A stretch of 21,873 bases of DNA. It comes from DASSLY01 sp035689185. Lineage in GTDB: Bacteria; Actinomycetota; Actinomycetes; Actinomycetales; Dermatophilaceae. Within the stretch, counting starts at the first letter, position 1. The number at the start of each line of letters is the position of its first letter. This document shows positions 13,767-21,217 of the stretch, one piece after another. The DNA lies in contig DASSLY010000075.1 of assembly GCA_035689185.1 (NCBI GenBank), positions 1-21,873 on the forward strand. The letters are read 5' to 3'. Position numbers and translations under genes: made by a program. The notes below the pieces were generated by a model. That model had not been told where the DNA came from. It searched no databases and worked only from the letters and a program-made list of their open reading frames with translations.

Positions 13767-14570
13767 GTGAGTCTGGCCAGCCCGGAGCACCAGGGGCCGG
13801 CCGACGTGCCGACCCAACAGGAGGAGGCCTCGCCGCCGCCGCCCCCGAGGCACCCGGTGCGCGCCATGCTTCGGGAGACCGTGATCGTCGTTGGGATGGC
13901 CCTGCTGCTGTCCCTCGTGGTGAAGACCTGGCTGCTGCAGGCCTTCTACATCCCGTCGGCGTCGATGAACGACACCCTGGTCAAGGGCGACCGGGTCATC
14001 GTCAGCAAGCTGACCCCCGGGCCGTTCGCCCTGGAGCGTGGCGACATCGTGGTGTTCGAGGACCCGGACCACTGGCTGGACGACGTGGCGCAGCCCGAAC
14101 GCGGGCCGCTCGGTGCGGCGGTGGCGAAGACGTTGATGTTCGTCGGCCTGCTGCCCAACGATGAGGGCAAGCACCTGATCAAGCGGGTCATCGGCCTGCC
14201 CGGCGACCACGTGGTCTGCTGTGACGAGCAGGGCCGGCTGCAGGTCAACGGCGTCTCGCTGCAGGAGCCGTACGTGCGACCCGGAGACGAACCGAGCTCG
14301 GTGAAGTTCGACATCGTGGTGCCGGCGGGGAGGCTGTGGGTGATGGGGGATCACCGCTCGGACTCCTCGGACTCCCGGTTCCACCCGATCGGCGGGGACG
14401 GCAGCCAGGGCTCCGTGCCGGTGGACCTGGTCGTGGGGCGGGCGGTGGCGGTCGTGTGGCCACTGTCGGACTGGGCCTGGCTGGGGCAGCCGTCGGCGAC
14501 GTTCGCCGACGTGCCGTCGCAGTCCGCGCCGACGACGCCCAAGCCGGCCGTCACGACGTCGACGCCATGA
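13767..14570 (+). CDS. lepB: Type I signal peptidase (second copy)
   Basis: Paralogue of the preceding gene with the same reaction. The 267-residue product has a Gln/Glu/Pro-rich cytoplasmic head (about 1-30, with a run of prolines), one membrane helix (about 37-57), catalytic Ser66 in IPSASMNDTL, Lys139 in HLIKRVIGLPGD, and VMGDHRSDSSDSRFH. The insert before the lysine (DPDHWLDDVAQPERGPLG and onward) differs from that of copy one, suggesting divergent substrate choice. It ends in a Pro/Thr/Ser-rich extracellular tail (about 250-267). GTG 13767 follows the first copy by four bases; its stop overlaps rnhB by four bases (ATGA). Confidence 0.94.
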   Translation: MSLASPEHQGPADVPTQQEEASPPPPPRHPVRAMLRETVIVVGMALLLSLVVKTWLLQAFYIPSASMNDTLVKGDRVIVSKLTPGPFALERGDIVVFEDPDHWLDDVAQPERGPLGAAVAKTLMFVGLLPNDEGKHLIKRVIGLPGDHVVCCDEQGRLQVNGVSLQEPYVRPGDEPSSVKFDIVVPAGRLWVMGDHRSDSSDSRFHPIGGDGSQGSVPVDLVVGRAVAVVWPLSDWAWLGQPSATFADVPSQSAPTTPKPAVTTSTP

Positions 14571-15298
14571 CCGCCGGGAGCACGTCCCGCAAGCCGACCC
14601 TTCGGGTGGAGCGAGCGTTGCAGCGGGCCGGCCACCGGCTGCTGGCCGGGATGGACGAGGTGGGCAGGGGGGCGCTGGCCGGGCCGGTCACCGTGGGAGT
14701 CGTGGTCATCGACCAGGAGTGCCGCTCAGCTCCGGCCGGGGTCAAGGACTCCAAGCTGCTGACCCCCGCGGCGCGGGTGCGGATGGTCCCGCAGATCCGG
14801 CGTTGGGCCCGGGCGTACGCCGTGGGCCACTCCTCGCCGGCCGAGATCGACGAGATCGGCATCATCGCCGCACTACGGCTGGCCGGGCACCGGGCGCTGG
14901 CGGCGCTGCCCGCCGTCCCCGACCTGGTCATCCTGGACGGCAACCACGACTGGCTCACCGACCCGGCGCGGGTGGGCCTGCTCGGGCTGGTCGCGGGGAC
15001 GCCGACGACCCCGCCGGTGCGCACCATGGTCCAGGCGGACCTGTCGTGCTCCTCGGTGGCGGCGGCGAGCGTCCTGGCCAAGGTGGAGCGGGACGCGATC
15101 ATGGTCGACCTGTCGCCGTCCTACTCGCCGTACGCCTGGGAGCTGAACAAGGGCTACTCCTGCCCGGAGCACTTCGCCGCGATCGTCGCGCACGGTCCGA
15201 GCGAGCACCATCGCCGGTCCTGGCGGTTGCCGATGGCGGAGCTCGAGGCCCCGCTGGAGCAGCCGGCCATGGTGGGTGCCGAAGGAGGACGCGAGTGA
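14567..15298 (+). CDS. rnhB: Ribonuclease HII
   Basis: Cuts RNA in RNA-DNA hybrids, especially single ribonucleotides misplaced in DNA. The 243-residue product shows the catalytic GMDEVGRGALAGPV motif (D30, E31), DSKLL (61-65), VILDGNHDWL with D124, and D176 in KVERDAIM, together the four acidic metal ligands. SCSSVAAASVLAK precedes the last one. ATG 14567 overlaps the signal peptidase stop; the frame is open 231 bases further back but only as an overlap inside that gene. The C-terminus extends past the catalytic domain by about 20 Glu/Ala-rich residues. Confidence 0.95.
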   Translation: MTAGSTSRKPTLRVERALQRAGHRLLAGMDEVGRGALAGPVTVGVVVIDQECRSAPAGVKDSKLLTPAARVRMVPQIRRWARAYAVGHSSPAEIDEIGIIAALRLAGHRALAALPAVPDLVILDGNHDWLTDPARVGLLGLVAGTPTTPPVRTMVQADLSCSSVAAASVLAKVERDAIMVDLSPSYSPYAWELNKGYSCPEHFAAIVAHGPSEHHRRSWRLPMAELEAPLEQPAMVGAEGGRE

Positions 15299-15612
15299 GC
15301 TCGGAAGACCTGGAGAAGTACGAGACCGAGATGGAGCTGCAGCTCTACCGGGAGTACCGCGACGTGGTCGGGCTCTTCTCCCACGTGGTGGAGACCGAGC
15401 GCCGGTTCTACCTGGCGAACTCGGTGGACGTGAAGGTCCGCTCCGACGGCGGCGAGGTCTACTTCGACGTGACGATGGCCGACGCCTGGGTCTGGGACGT
15501 CTACCGGCCGGCGCGGTTCGTGAAGAACGTGCGGGTGGTGACCTTCAAGGACGTCAACGTGGAGGAGCTGGCCAAGCGCGACCTCGAAGTGCCCAAGGAT
15601 GGCGGCTTCTAG
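15295..15612 (+). CDS. DUF2469 family protein (conserved in actinobacteria)
   Basis: Small conserved protein with no established function. The 105-residue product has SSEDLEKYETEMELQLYREYRDV near the start and VETERRFYLANSVDVKV plus a WDVYRPARFVKNVRVVTFKDVNVEEL C-terminal half, highly typical of DUF2469. It is rich in charged residues and has no signal peptide or membrane helix, so it is probably cytosolic. GTG 15295 overlaps the rnhB stop by four bases and follows GAAGGAGG (15281-15288). It is regularly found next to rnhB and yraN in actinobacteria, which hints at nucleic-acid work, but this is only association. Confidence 0.94.
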   Translation: MSSEDLEKYETEMELQLYREYRDVVGLFSHVVETERRFYLANSVDVKVRSDGGEVYFDVTMADAWVWDVYRPARFVKNVRVVTFKDVNVEELAKRDLEVPKDGGF

Positions 15613-15652
15613 GCGACCTCTAGCAGCAGCCCTACGTCGTTCGGCGTATCCG

Positions 15653-15692
15653 TTGTCCACATCCGGTATGCCGGGCGGGCCGTCTGTCCACA
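15653..15692. promoter_or_regulatory. Two DnaA-box-like nonamers upstream of yraN
   Basis: TTGTCCACA (15653-15661) exactly matches the actinobacterial DnaA box and CTGTCCACA (15684-15692) differs by one base. They have the same orientation, starts 31 bases apart, in the 146-base gap between the DUF2469 gene and yraN. Two more such sites lie at the right end of the window. Confidence 0.5.
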
Positions 15693-15758
15693 GGCCGCAC
15701 CTCGCGACTTGGTCGCGGCCGCTAGGGCCGGCAGGGTGTGCCACGGAGGTGGTCTCTG

Positions 15759-16148
15759 GTGGCGGTGGCAGTGGCGGGAAAGGGGGACGCGCGAGGCGCG
15801 TTGGGCCGGTATGGCGAGCGGTTGGCGGCCCGGTACCTGACCGAACGGGGCCTGGTCCTCGTCGACCGGAACTGGCGCTGCCCGCACGGCGAGCTGGACC
15901 TGGTCGCGATGGACGGGTCGTGCCTGGTGGCGTGCGAGGTCAAGACACGGCGGGGGGTGGGCTTCGGCTCGCCCGTGGAGGCGGTCACAGCCGTGAAGGC
16001 GCTGCGATTGCGTCGGCTGGTGGGGCTGTGGCTGGCCCAGCACCACGACCTGGTCGGTGACGTCGCGGACCTGCGGGTCGACGTGGTCGGCATCCTGCGG
16101 CCGCCGCGGGGCCCGGCGCAGGTGGAGCACCTGGTCGGGGTGGCCTGA
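15759..16148 (+). CDS. UPF0102 family protein YraN, nuclease-fold
   Basis: Predicted endonuclease-like protein of the Holliday junction resolvase-related restriction fold; role uncertain. The 129-residue product has GRYGERLAARYLTERG, the core HGELDLVAMDG (E45, D47) and CEVKTRRG (E60, K62), which together form the PD-(D/E)XK-like site. GTG 15759 is chosen because GGAGG (15745-15749) is nine bases upstream; another GTG at 15738 precedes that site. Its stop overlaps the comM start (TGATG). The yraN-comM-dprA order is conserved in actinobacteria and suggests work on incoming or recombining DNA. Confidence 0.92.
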   Translation: MAVAVAGKGDARGALGRYGERLAARYLTERGLVLVDRNWRCPHGELDLVAMDGSCLVACEVKTRRGVGFGSPVEAVTAVKALRLRRLVGLWLAQHHDLVGDVADLRVDVVGILRPPRGPAQVEHLVGVA

Positions 16149-17686
16149 TGGACCTTGGCCGGACCTTGTGCGTGTCGCTGCTGGGTATCGAGGGCTCCGT
16201 GGTCCAGGTCGAGGCCTGCATCGGACAGGGGCTGCCTCAGCTGACGATCAGCGGCCTGCCGGACGCGGCCTGCCGGCAGTCGCCGGACCGGATCAAGGCG
16301 GCCGCGACGCACTCGGGGGTGCCGGTGCCGAACCGGCGGCTGACGGTGAACCTGTCGCCGGCGTCGCTGCCCAAGCAGGGCAGCGGGTTCGACCTGCCGA
16401 TCGCGGTCGCGGTGCTCGGGGCGGCCGGGCTCCTGCCGGTGGAGCACGTCGCTCCGGTTGTGCACATCGGTGAGCTAGGCCTGGACGGATCGGTCCGGCC
16501 CGTCCAGGGGGTGCTGCCCATGGTCCTGGCGGCACGGCGGGCTGGCGTGGCCGAGGTGGTCGTGCCGGCGGCCAACGTGGCCGAGGCGGGGTTGGTGCCG
16601 GGGCTGCGGCTGGTGCCGGTGACCTGTCTGAGGGACCTGGTCCGCCGCTACCACGCCATGCGGGACGGAGAACCGGTTCGGCAGCCGCCGGTTCCTGCGC
16701 CGGCCCCGCGCGCTCCGGCGCCGGAGTTGGACCTGCGGGATGTGGTCGGGCAGGACGAGGCGAGGCTGGCGCTGGAGGTCGCTGCCGCAGGGGGGCACCA
16801 CGTGTTCCTGCACGGCCCGCCTGGGGCCGGCAAGACGATGCTGGCCGAGCGGCTGCCCTCGCTGCTGCCCAGCCTGGCGGAGCACGCCTCACTGGAGGTG
16901 ACGGCGATCCAGTCCGTGCTGGGCCTGCTCGCTGACGGGGCCTCCTTGGTCACCAGGCCGCTGTTCGTGGCCCCGCACCACGGGGCCACCATGTCCGCAG
17001 TCGTCGGCGGCGGCGGCATCCGCATCCGCCCGGGCGCGATCTCCCGGGCACACCATGGAGTCCTGTTCCTGGATGAGGCCCCGGAGTTCAAGGCCACCGT
17101 GCTGCAGGCATTGCGTCAGCCGATCGAGCAGGGACACGTCACGGTGGCCCGCGCCAGTGGCTCGGTGCGGTACCCAGCGCGGTTCCAGCTCGTGCTGGCG
17201 GCCAACCCCTGTCCGTGCGGGATGGGCTACGGCAAGGGCCGTGACTGCTCGTGCAGCCCTCGCGCGCGCCGTGACTACGCCGCCCGGCTGGCGGGCCCGT
17301 TGCTCGACCGGGTAGACCTCCAGCTGGAGGTCTACCCCGTCTCCCGGTCCGCTCTCGCCCGGGGGTCCGGCGAGCCGAGCGCGGTGGTGGCACGGCGAGT
17401 GGAGGCGGCCCGAGCCGTGGCCCGGGAGCGCCTGGCGGGAACGCCGTGGTTGCTGAATGCGCACGTGCCCGGTCTGGAGCTGCGTGAGGGCCGGATGCGG
17501 GTGCCGTCCGCCGCCCGGGTAGACATCGACAGGTCGATCGAGCGAGGCGGTCTGACGCTGCGCGGGTACGACCGGGTGTTGCGCCTGGCTTGGACGTTGC
17601 GCGACCTCGCCGGCGGTGGCCCACCGACCCGCGCGGAGGTTGGCCGCGCTCTGACACTGCGGACGAGGACGGCGGTGGCCGCGTGA
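16148..17686 (+). CDS. comM: YifB/ComM family Mg-chelatase-like AAA+ ATPase
   Basis: Hexameric helicase that, in naturally transformable bacteria, extends strand exchange during integration of foreign DNA. The 512-residue product has the N-terminal Lon-S5-like ChlI domain (about 1-170, with GLPDAACRQSPDRIKAA), the AAA+ core with P-loop GPPGAGKT (223-230) and Walker B GVLFLDE (304-310), and ANPCPCGMGYGKGRDCSCS (352-370) whose C355, C357, C367 and C369 probably bind zinc. The C-terminal helical domain ends at the stop. ATG 16148 overlaps the yraN stop by one base; the end overlaps dprA by four. The linker at 174-195 is Pro/Ala-rich. Confidence 0.95.
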   Translation: MDLGRTLCVSLLGIEGSVVQVEACIGQGLPQLTISGLPDAACRQSPDRIKAAATHSGVPVPNRRLTVNLSPASLPKQGSGFDLPIAVAVLGAAGLLPVEHVAPVVHIGELGLDGSVRPVQGVLPMVLAARRAGVAEVVVPAANVAEAGLVPGLRLVPVTCLRDLVRRYHAMRDGEPVRQPPVPAPAPRAPAPELDLRDVVGQDEARLALEVAAAGGHHVFLHGPPGAGKTMLAERLPSLLPSLAEHASLEVTAIQSVLGLLADGASLVTRPLFVAPHHGATMSAVVGGGGIRIRPGAISRAHHGVLFLDEAPEFKATVLQALRQPIEQGHVTVARASGSVRYPARFQLVLAANPCPCGMGYGKGRDCSCSPRARRDYAARLAGPLLDRVDLQLEVYPVSRSALARGSGEPSAVVARRVEAARAVARERLAGTPWLLNAHVPGLELREGRMRVPSAARVDIDRSIERGGLTLRGYDRVLRLAWTLRDLAGGGPPTRAEVGRALTLRTRTAVAA

Positions 17687-18876
17687 CCTCGCAGGCTCGC
17701 GGCTCCGGCCCGGCTTCGCTGGGCCCCGGCACCGTCCCCGACGGCCGCGTGCCGGACGCCGAGCGTCGCGCCCGGGCCGCCTGGAGCCGGTTGGCTGAGC
17801 CCGGCGACAAGGACGCGACCAGGCTGATCAGCACGCTGGGCGCCGTCCAGGCTCTGGCCTGCATCGCGGCCGCGGACGACCCGGCGGCCGCGCGCTTCGC
17901 CGCGAGGCTCAGCGAGCTCGACGTGGACCGCGACCTGGCGATGGCGGCCCGATTCGGCGCCCACGTCCTCTGCCCCGGCGACCCGGCCTGGCCGGCCGGG
18001 TTGGACGTCCTGCAGCGATCCGGCTGGGCGCCCTACTGCCTTTGGGTGCGAGGAGTCGTCGACCTGGGCTCGGCCACCCGGAGGGCTGCGGCCGTCGTGG
18101 GGGCTCGCAGCGCCACGGCATACGGCGAGATGACGGCCGCCGAGATCGCCACCGGGCTGGCCCAGCGACGATTCACGGTGGTGTCCGGTGCGGCGTTCGG
18201 CATCGATGCCGCCGCTCATCGCGGCACCCTTGCCGTCCCCGGGGTGACCATCGCCGTCCTGGCCGGTGGGGTGGAGCGGCCCTACCCTGCCGCCCACGCG
18301 AGGCTGATCGAGCACATCGCCGCAGAAGGCGCGGTGGTGAGCGAGGTGCCGCCCGGGTCGGCGCCCACGCGGCGGCGATTTCTCCAGCGCAACCGGCTGA
18401 TCGCCACGATGGCGCAGGGGACCGTGGTGGTCGAGGCGGGTCTGCGGTCCGGTTCGCTGAACACGGCCCGGACCGCCAGTGACTTCGGTCGGGTGGTTCT
18501 CGCCGTCCCCGGGCCGGTCACCTCGATGATGTCGGCGGGCTGCCACGAGCTGATCCGCAGCGGACGGGCCGAGCTTGTCACCGACGCCGCGGAGGTGGCC
18601 GAGGCGGTCGGGGACTACGGCTGCGACCTGGCGGCACCCAAACGGGCACCCGCCCGGCCGACCGACGATGTGGACGACGACGAGCTCCGGGTACTGTCCG
18701 CGCTTCCTATGGGTCGGGGAGCAACGGTCGGCCGGCTGGCCGTCGCCGCCGGGGACTCGGTGGCGGGTGTGACCGCGGTGCTGGGTCGGCTGGAACTGGC
18801 CGGCCTGGCAGAGCGCCACGGGGAAGGCTGGCGCAAGGGGTCGGCCTTGCGTGGAACCCGGAACGAGGGCAGGTGA
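17683..18876 (+). CDS. dprA: DNA-processing protein DprA
   Basis: Binds incoming single-stranded DNA and loads RecA during transformation. From GTG 17683 the product has 397 residues. An N-terminal SAM-like helical part (about 25-110) precedes the Rossmann domain with VGARSAT (139-145), SGAAFGIDAAAHR (168-180), AGGVERPYP (194-202), SEVPPG and RRFLQRNRLIA (231-241), followed by EAGLRSGSLNTA. A winged-helix domain sits at about 320-390. The GTG overlaps the comM stop (GTGA), favouring it over a longer frame from 17590 that would run inside comM. No other competence gene is in the window, so real transformability is unproven. Confidence 0.95.
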   Translation: MTSQARGSGPASLGPGTVPDGRVPDAERRARAAWSRLAEPGDKDATRLISTLGAVQALACIAAADDPAAARFAARLSELDVDRDLAMAARFGAHVLCPGDPAWPAGLDVLQRSGWAPYCLWVRGVVDLGSATRRAAAVVGARSATAYGEMTAAEIATGLAQRRFTVVSGAAFGIDAAAHRGTLAVPGVTIAVLAGGVERPYPAAHARLIEHIAAEGAVVSEVPPGSAPTRRRFLQRNRLIATMAQGTVVVEAGLRSGSLNTARTASDFGRVVLAVPGPVTSMMSAGCHELIRSGRAELVTDAAEVAEAVGDYGCDLAAPKRAPARPTDDVDDDELRVLSALPMGRGATVGRLAVAAGDSVAGVTAVLGRLELAGLAERHGEGWRKGSALRGTRNEGR

Positions 18877-18960
18877 TGCCCTGAGGTCGCGGACGGAACC
18901 TGTCGGCCGTGTCCGGAGCGGCGCCTTGATGTCGGTCCTCCCGTTTGCGAGCCTGGCAAC

Positions 18961-20043
18961 GTGGCTGCCGACCGAGCCGTCGACCGAGCCGTCGACCGAG
19001 CCGTCGATTGGGTGAGCGCCGGGGCCGCTCCCGGAGCAGCGTGTGCCGCGGACGCCGGGGTCCCCGCAGCGCCCGGTCTCTGGCCCGGGGTCTCGACGGG
19101 TGTCCCGCCCGGTGCCGCGCCCGGCGTCAGTGCCGACGTCGAGGTCGAGGTGTTGCTTCGTGAGTACGCCGCCCACCTGCGCCTGGAACGCGGTAGGTCC
19201 GAACACACCGTGCGCGCATACCTGGGTGACCTGCGGCAGCTCCTCACGTTCTGCGCCGAGGAACGGGGGCTTGCCATCGACCAGGTTGGCCTGGCGGATC
19301 TACGGTCCTGGCTGGCTCGCCAGGACGAGCGGGGTGCGGCGCGGGCCACCATTGCCCGCCGGGCAGCCGCGGCGAGGACCTTTCTCGCGTGGGCGGTGCG
19401 GACGGGTCGGCTGGGACAGGACGCCGGGCGGCGGCTGGGCTCACCCCGGCAGTCCGGCAGGCTGCCGTCTGTCCTCGCGGTCGGCCAGGTCCAGGACGTC
19501 CTGAACGCCGCCGCGGTGGCCTCGGATGACGACGACCCGGTCCGGATCCGTGACCTGGCGGCGTTGGAGCTGCTCTACGCCAGCGGCCTGCGGGTCGCCG
19601 AGCTGGCAGGGCTGGATGTCGACGACGTCGATTTCGAGCGGCTGACGGTCCGGGTTCTGGGAAAGGGCGGCAAGGAGCGCACGGTGCCCTTCGGGCGGCC
19701 GGCTGGTGCGGCCGTGCAGCGTTGGCTGGTTGCCGGTCGGCCGCGGCTGGCCAATGACCGCAGCGGTCCGGGGCTGCTGCTTGGGCGGCGGGGGGGACGG
19801 GTCGACGTCCGAGAGCTCCGACGGGTCGTGCACGCGGCAGTCGGCAGGGTCCCGGGCGCGCCGGACGTCGGTCCGCATGGATTCCGCCACTCCGCAGCGA
19901 CCCACCTTCTTGAGGGCGGGGCCGACCTGCGCTCGGTGCAAGAGCTGCTCGGCCACGCCAGCCTCGCCACCACCCAGATCTACGCGCACGTCTCTGTGGA
20001 CCGGCTCCGCCGGTCCTATCACCAGGCTCATCCTCGTGCCTGA
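18961..20043 (+). CDS. xerC: Tyrosine recombinase XerC
   Basis: Site-specific recombinase that with XerD resolves chromosome dimers at dif under FtsK control. In the 360-residue form the SAM-like core-binding domain is about 64-155 (LLREYAAHLRLERGRSEHTVRAY) and the catalytic domain about 170-350 with R211 (ASGLRVAEL), K235 (LGKGGKERTVP), H306 and R309 (HGFRHSAATHLL), H332 (LLGHASL) and nucleophile Y341 (TTQIYAHV). The start is uncertain: the form from GTG 18961 adds a low-complexity head with three DRAV repeats, and no ribosome site precedes it. GTG 19150 would give 297 residues, the usual XerC length, and GTG 19012 is a third option. Confidence 0.93.
   Translation: MAADRAVDRAVDRAVDWVSAGAAPGAACAADAGVPAAPGLWPGVSTGVPPGAAPGVSADVEVEVLLREYAAHLRLERGRSEHTVRAYLGDLRQLLTFCAEERGLAIDQVGLADLRSWLARQDERGAARATIARRAAAARTFLAWAVRTGRLGQDAGRRLGSPRQSGRLPSVLAVGQVQDVLNAAAVASDDDDPVRIRDLAALELLYASGLRVAELAGLDVDDVDFERLTVRVLGKGGKERTVPFGRPAGAAVQRWLVAGRPRLANDRSGPGLLLGRRGGRVDVRELRRVVHAAVGRVPGAPDVGPHGFRHSAATHLLEGGADLRSVQELLGHASLATTQIYAHVSVDRLRRSYHQAHPRA
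18970..19005. repeat. 12-bp tandem repeat, three perfect copies
   Basis: GACCGAGCCGTC repeats exactly at 18970-18981, 18982-18993 and 18994-19005. In the xerC frame it encodes D-R-A-V three times. Whether it is translated depends on which xerC start is used. The perfect match including third bases points to recent slippage. Confidence 0.85.
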
Positions 20044-20091
20044 GGAGCGGGCGGAGGGGATTGGCGGTGCCGGGGCCGCACGGGGGAGAAT

Positions 20092-20209
20092 GCCACCGCC
20101 GGCCACGCCACCGCCGGCCACGCCATCGCCGGCCACGCCACCGCGTACCATGCCACCGTCGGCAATGCCCGCCGGCCATGCCATCGCATACCATGCCACC
20201 GCGAGCGGG
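20092..20209. repeat. Degenerate 15-bp tandem array, about eight units
   Basis: Units based on GCCACCGCCGGCCAC begin at 20092, 20107, 20122, 20137, 20152, 20167 (13 bases), 20180 and 20195. The first two are identical and divergence increases to the right. Reading frames through it are open on several frames (ATAGH-like pentapeptides) but none has a credible start. It occupies the gap between xerC and the DUF3152 gene. Confidence 0.85.
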
Positions 20210-20214
20210 ACCGT

Positions 20215-20241
20215 GGCCGGTGAGACCGGTGAGGCCGGTGA
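20215..20241. repeat. 9-bp tandem repeat, three copies
   Basis: GGCCGGTGA, GACCGGTGA and GGCCGGTGA follow each other at 20215-20223, 20224-20232 and 20233-20241, one base differing in the middle copy. It lies directly after the 15-bp array, so the whole gap is slippage-prone. Confidence 0.7.
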
Positions 20242-20278
20242 TGTTCGCTAGTCATCGACGCCGATCAGACTCTCAAGC

Positions 20279-20290
20279 CCGTTCGAACGG
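20279..20290. promoter_or_regulatory. 12-bp perfect palindrome before the DUF3152 gene
   Basis: CCGTTCGAACGG is perfectly palindromic and touches the putative ribosome site (CGGAG, 20288-20292), ending nine bases before the ATG. It may be an operator or a small hairpin masking translation. It is not a LexA box, whose half-sites are in the opposite order. Confidence 0.35.
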
Positions 20291-20299
20291 AGTCGTCCC

Positions 20300-21196
20300 A
20301 TGCCCGCACCGAACACCTCGCCGCCACGACTGGACGTGGCGCGCGGTGCTCGACGACCGGTCAGTCGCCGGGTGCGTCGGCACCGCACCCTCACCGCCGC
20401 CGTCACGCTGGTCCTGCTGGTCGCCGCCGTCGTCGTCTGGGCTGGCCGGCGAGGCGGCGACACCTTGCCCGGCCCGGTCGCCGGCGTGACACGCGCCGCA
20501 CCTGCCCCCGCCGCGACACTGCCGCCGGCCCCAGCGCCTGCGTCCAGCACTCCCGTCTCGGCCGCGTCGACCGCCGTTCCCGGAACCAGCGGACAGCAGG
20601 CTGACGGGGCGGCGAGCGGGGCGGCAGACACCTCCACTCCGCCGAAGGTGGTACAGCAGGGCACCGGGAATCTCCGGGTCGTCCCGGTCCCGGGCCCGCA
20701 GTCCACTGCGGCCGGACGCGTCGTCGGCTACACGCTGGAAATCGAGGACGGTCTCGGCCTGGACTTGAGCGCGGTGGCCACCACGGTGCGCTCTGTGCTG
20801 CTCGACGCACGCGGGTGGCAGGCGAAGGACAACGTCCGCTTCGTCAACATCAGTCCTCAGCAGGAGGCAGCCGGGGCGCCGGTCGACATCCGCATCACCT
20901 TGGCCAGCCCGAGCCTGACCGACCGGCTGTGTGCACCGCTACGCACCCTGGGTCAGGTGTCGTGCTGGAACGGCAGCCGGCACCGGTCGGTCCTGAACCT
21001 GCGCCGGTGGCTGCTGGGCATCCCGGCATACGGGAACCTGGAGTTGTACCGCGTCTACCAGATCAACCACGAGGTGGGGCACGGCCTCGGGCACAACCAC
21101 CAGTACTGCCCGCGGCCCGGTGCCCGAGCCTCGGTGATGCAGCAGCAGAGCTTGGGCATGCAGGGCTGCCGGGCCTGGCCGTACCCGACGACCTGA
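20300..21196 (+). CDS. Membrane-anchored or secreted DUF3152 protein, metzincin-like
   Basis: Predicted extracellular zinc metallopeptidase with unknown substrate. The 298-residue product has a basic head (RRVRRHR), one hydrophobic segment (about 31-48) that anchors or exports it, then a long Ala/Pro/Ser/Thr-rich linker (about 57-118). The DUF3152 domain follows (about 125-298). Within it H257-EVG-H261-GLG-HN-H267 is a full metzincin motif HExxHxxGxxH with catalytic E258, and M280 in ASVMQQQS is placed like a Met-turn. Four cysteines (211, 222, 270, 290) may form two disulfides. ATG 20300 follows CGGAG (20288-20292). The family is widespread in actinobacteria; protease activity is inferred from the motif. 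Confidence 0.92.
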   Translation: MPAPNTSPPRLDVARGARRPVSRRVRRHRTLTAAVTLVLLVAAVVVWAGRRGGDTLPGPVAGVTRAAPAPAATLPPAPAPASSTPVSAASTAVPGTSGQQADGAASGAADTSTPPKVVQQGTGNLRVVPVPGPQSTAAGRVVGYTLEIEDGLGLDLSAVATTVRSVLLDARGWQAKDNVRFVNISPQQEAAGAPVDIRITLASPSLTDRLCAPLRTLGQVSCWNGSRHRSVLNLRRWLLGIPAYGNLELYRVYQINHEVGHGLGHNHQYCPRPGARASVMQQQSLGMQGCRAWPYPTT

Positions 21197-21217
21197 ACCC
21201 GAGAGGGCGCCGCCGGG

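Noticed and set aside
14336..14566. Earlier start for rnhB
   Set aside because: It would lie inside the second signal peptidase gene in another frame; ATG 14567 with a four-base overlap is the normal arrangement.
14719..15294. Earlier start for the DUF2469 gene
   Set aside because: It overlaps rnhB out of frame; GTG 15295 has a strong GAAGGAGG site and the family's standard N-terminus.
15653..15692. Replication origin
   Set aside because: Only two boxes, no AT-rich unwinding region and no dnaA, dnaN or rpmH in the window.
20092..20209. CRISPR array
   Set aside because: Units are head-to-tail 15-bp copies with no unique spacers and no cas genes nearby.
20279..20290. LexA/SOS box
   Set aside because: Half-sites are GTTC-GAAC, the reverse of the GAAC-N4-GTTC order and spacing needed.
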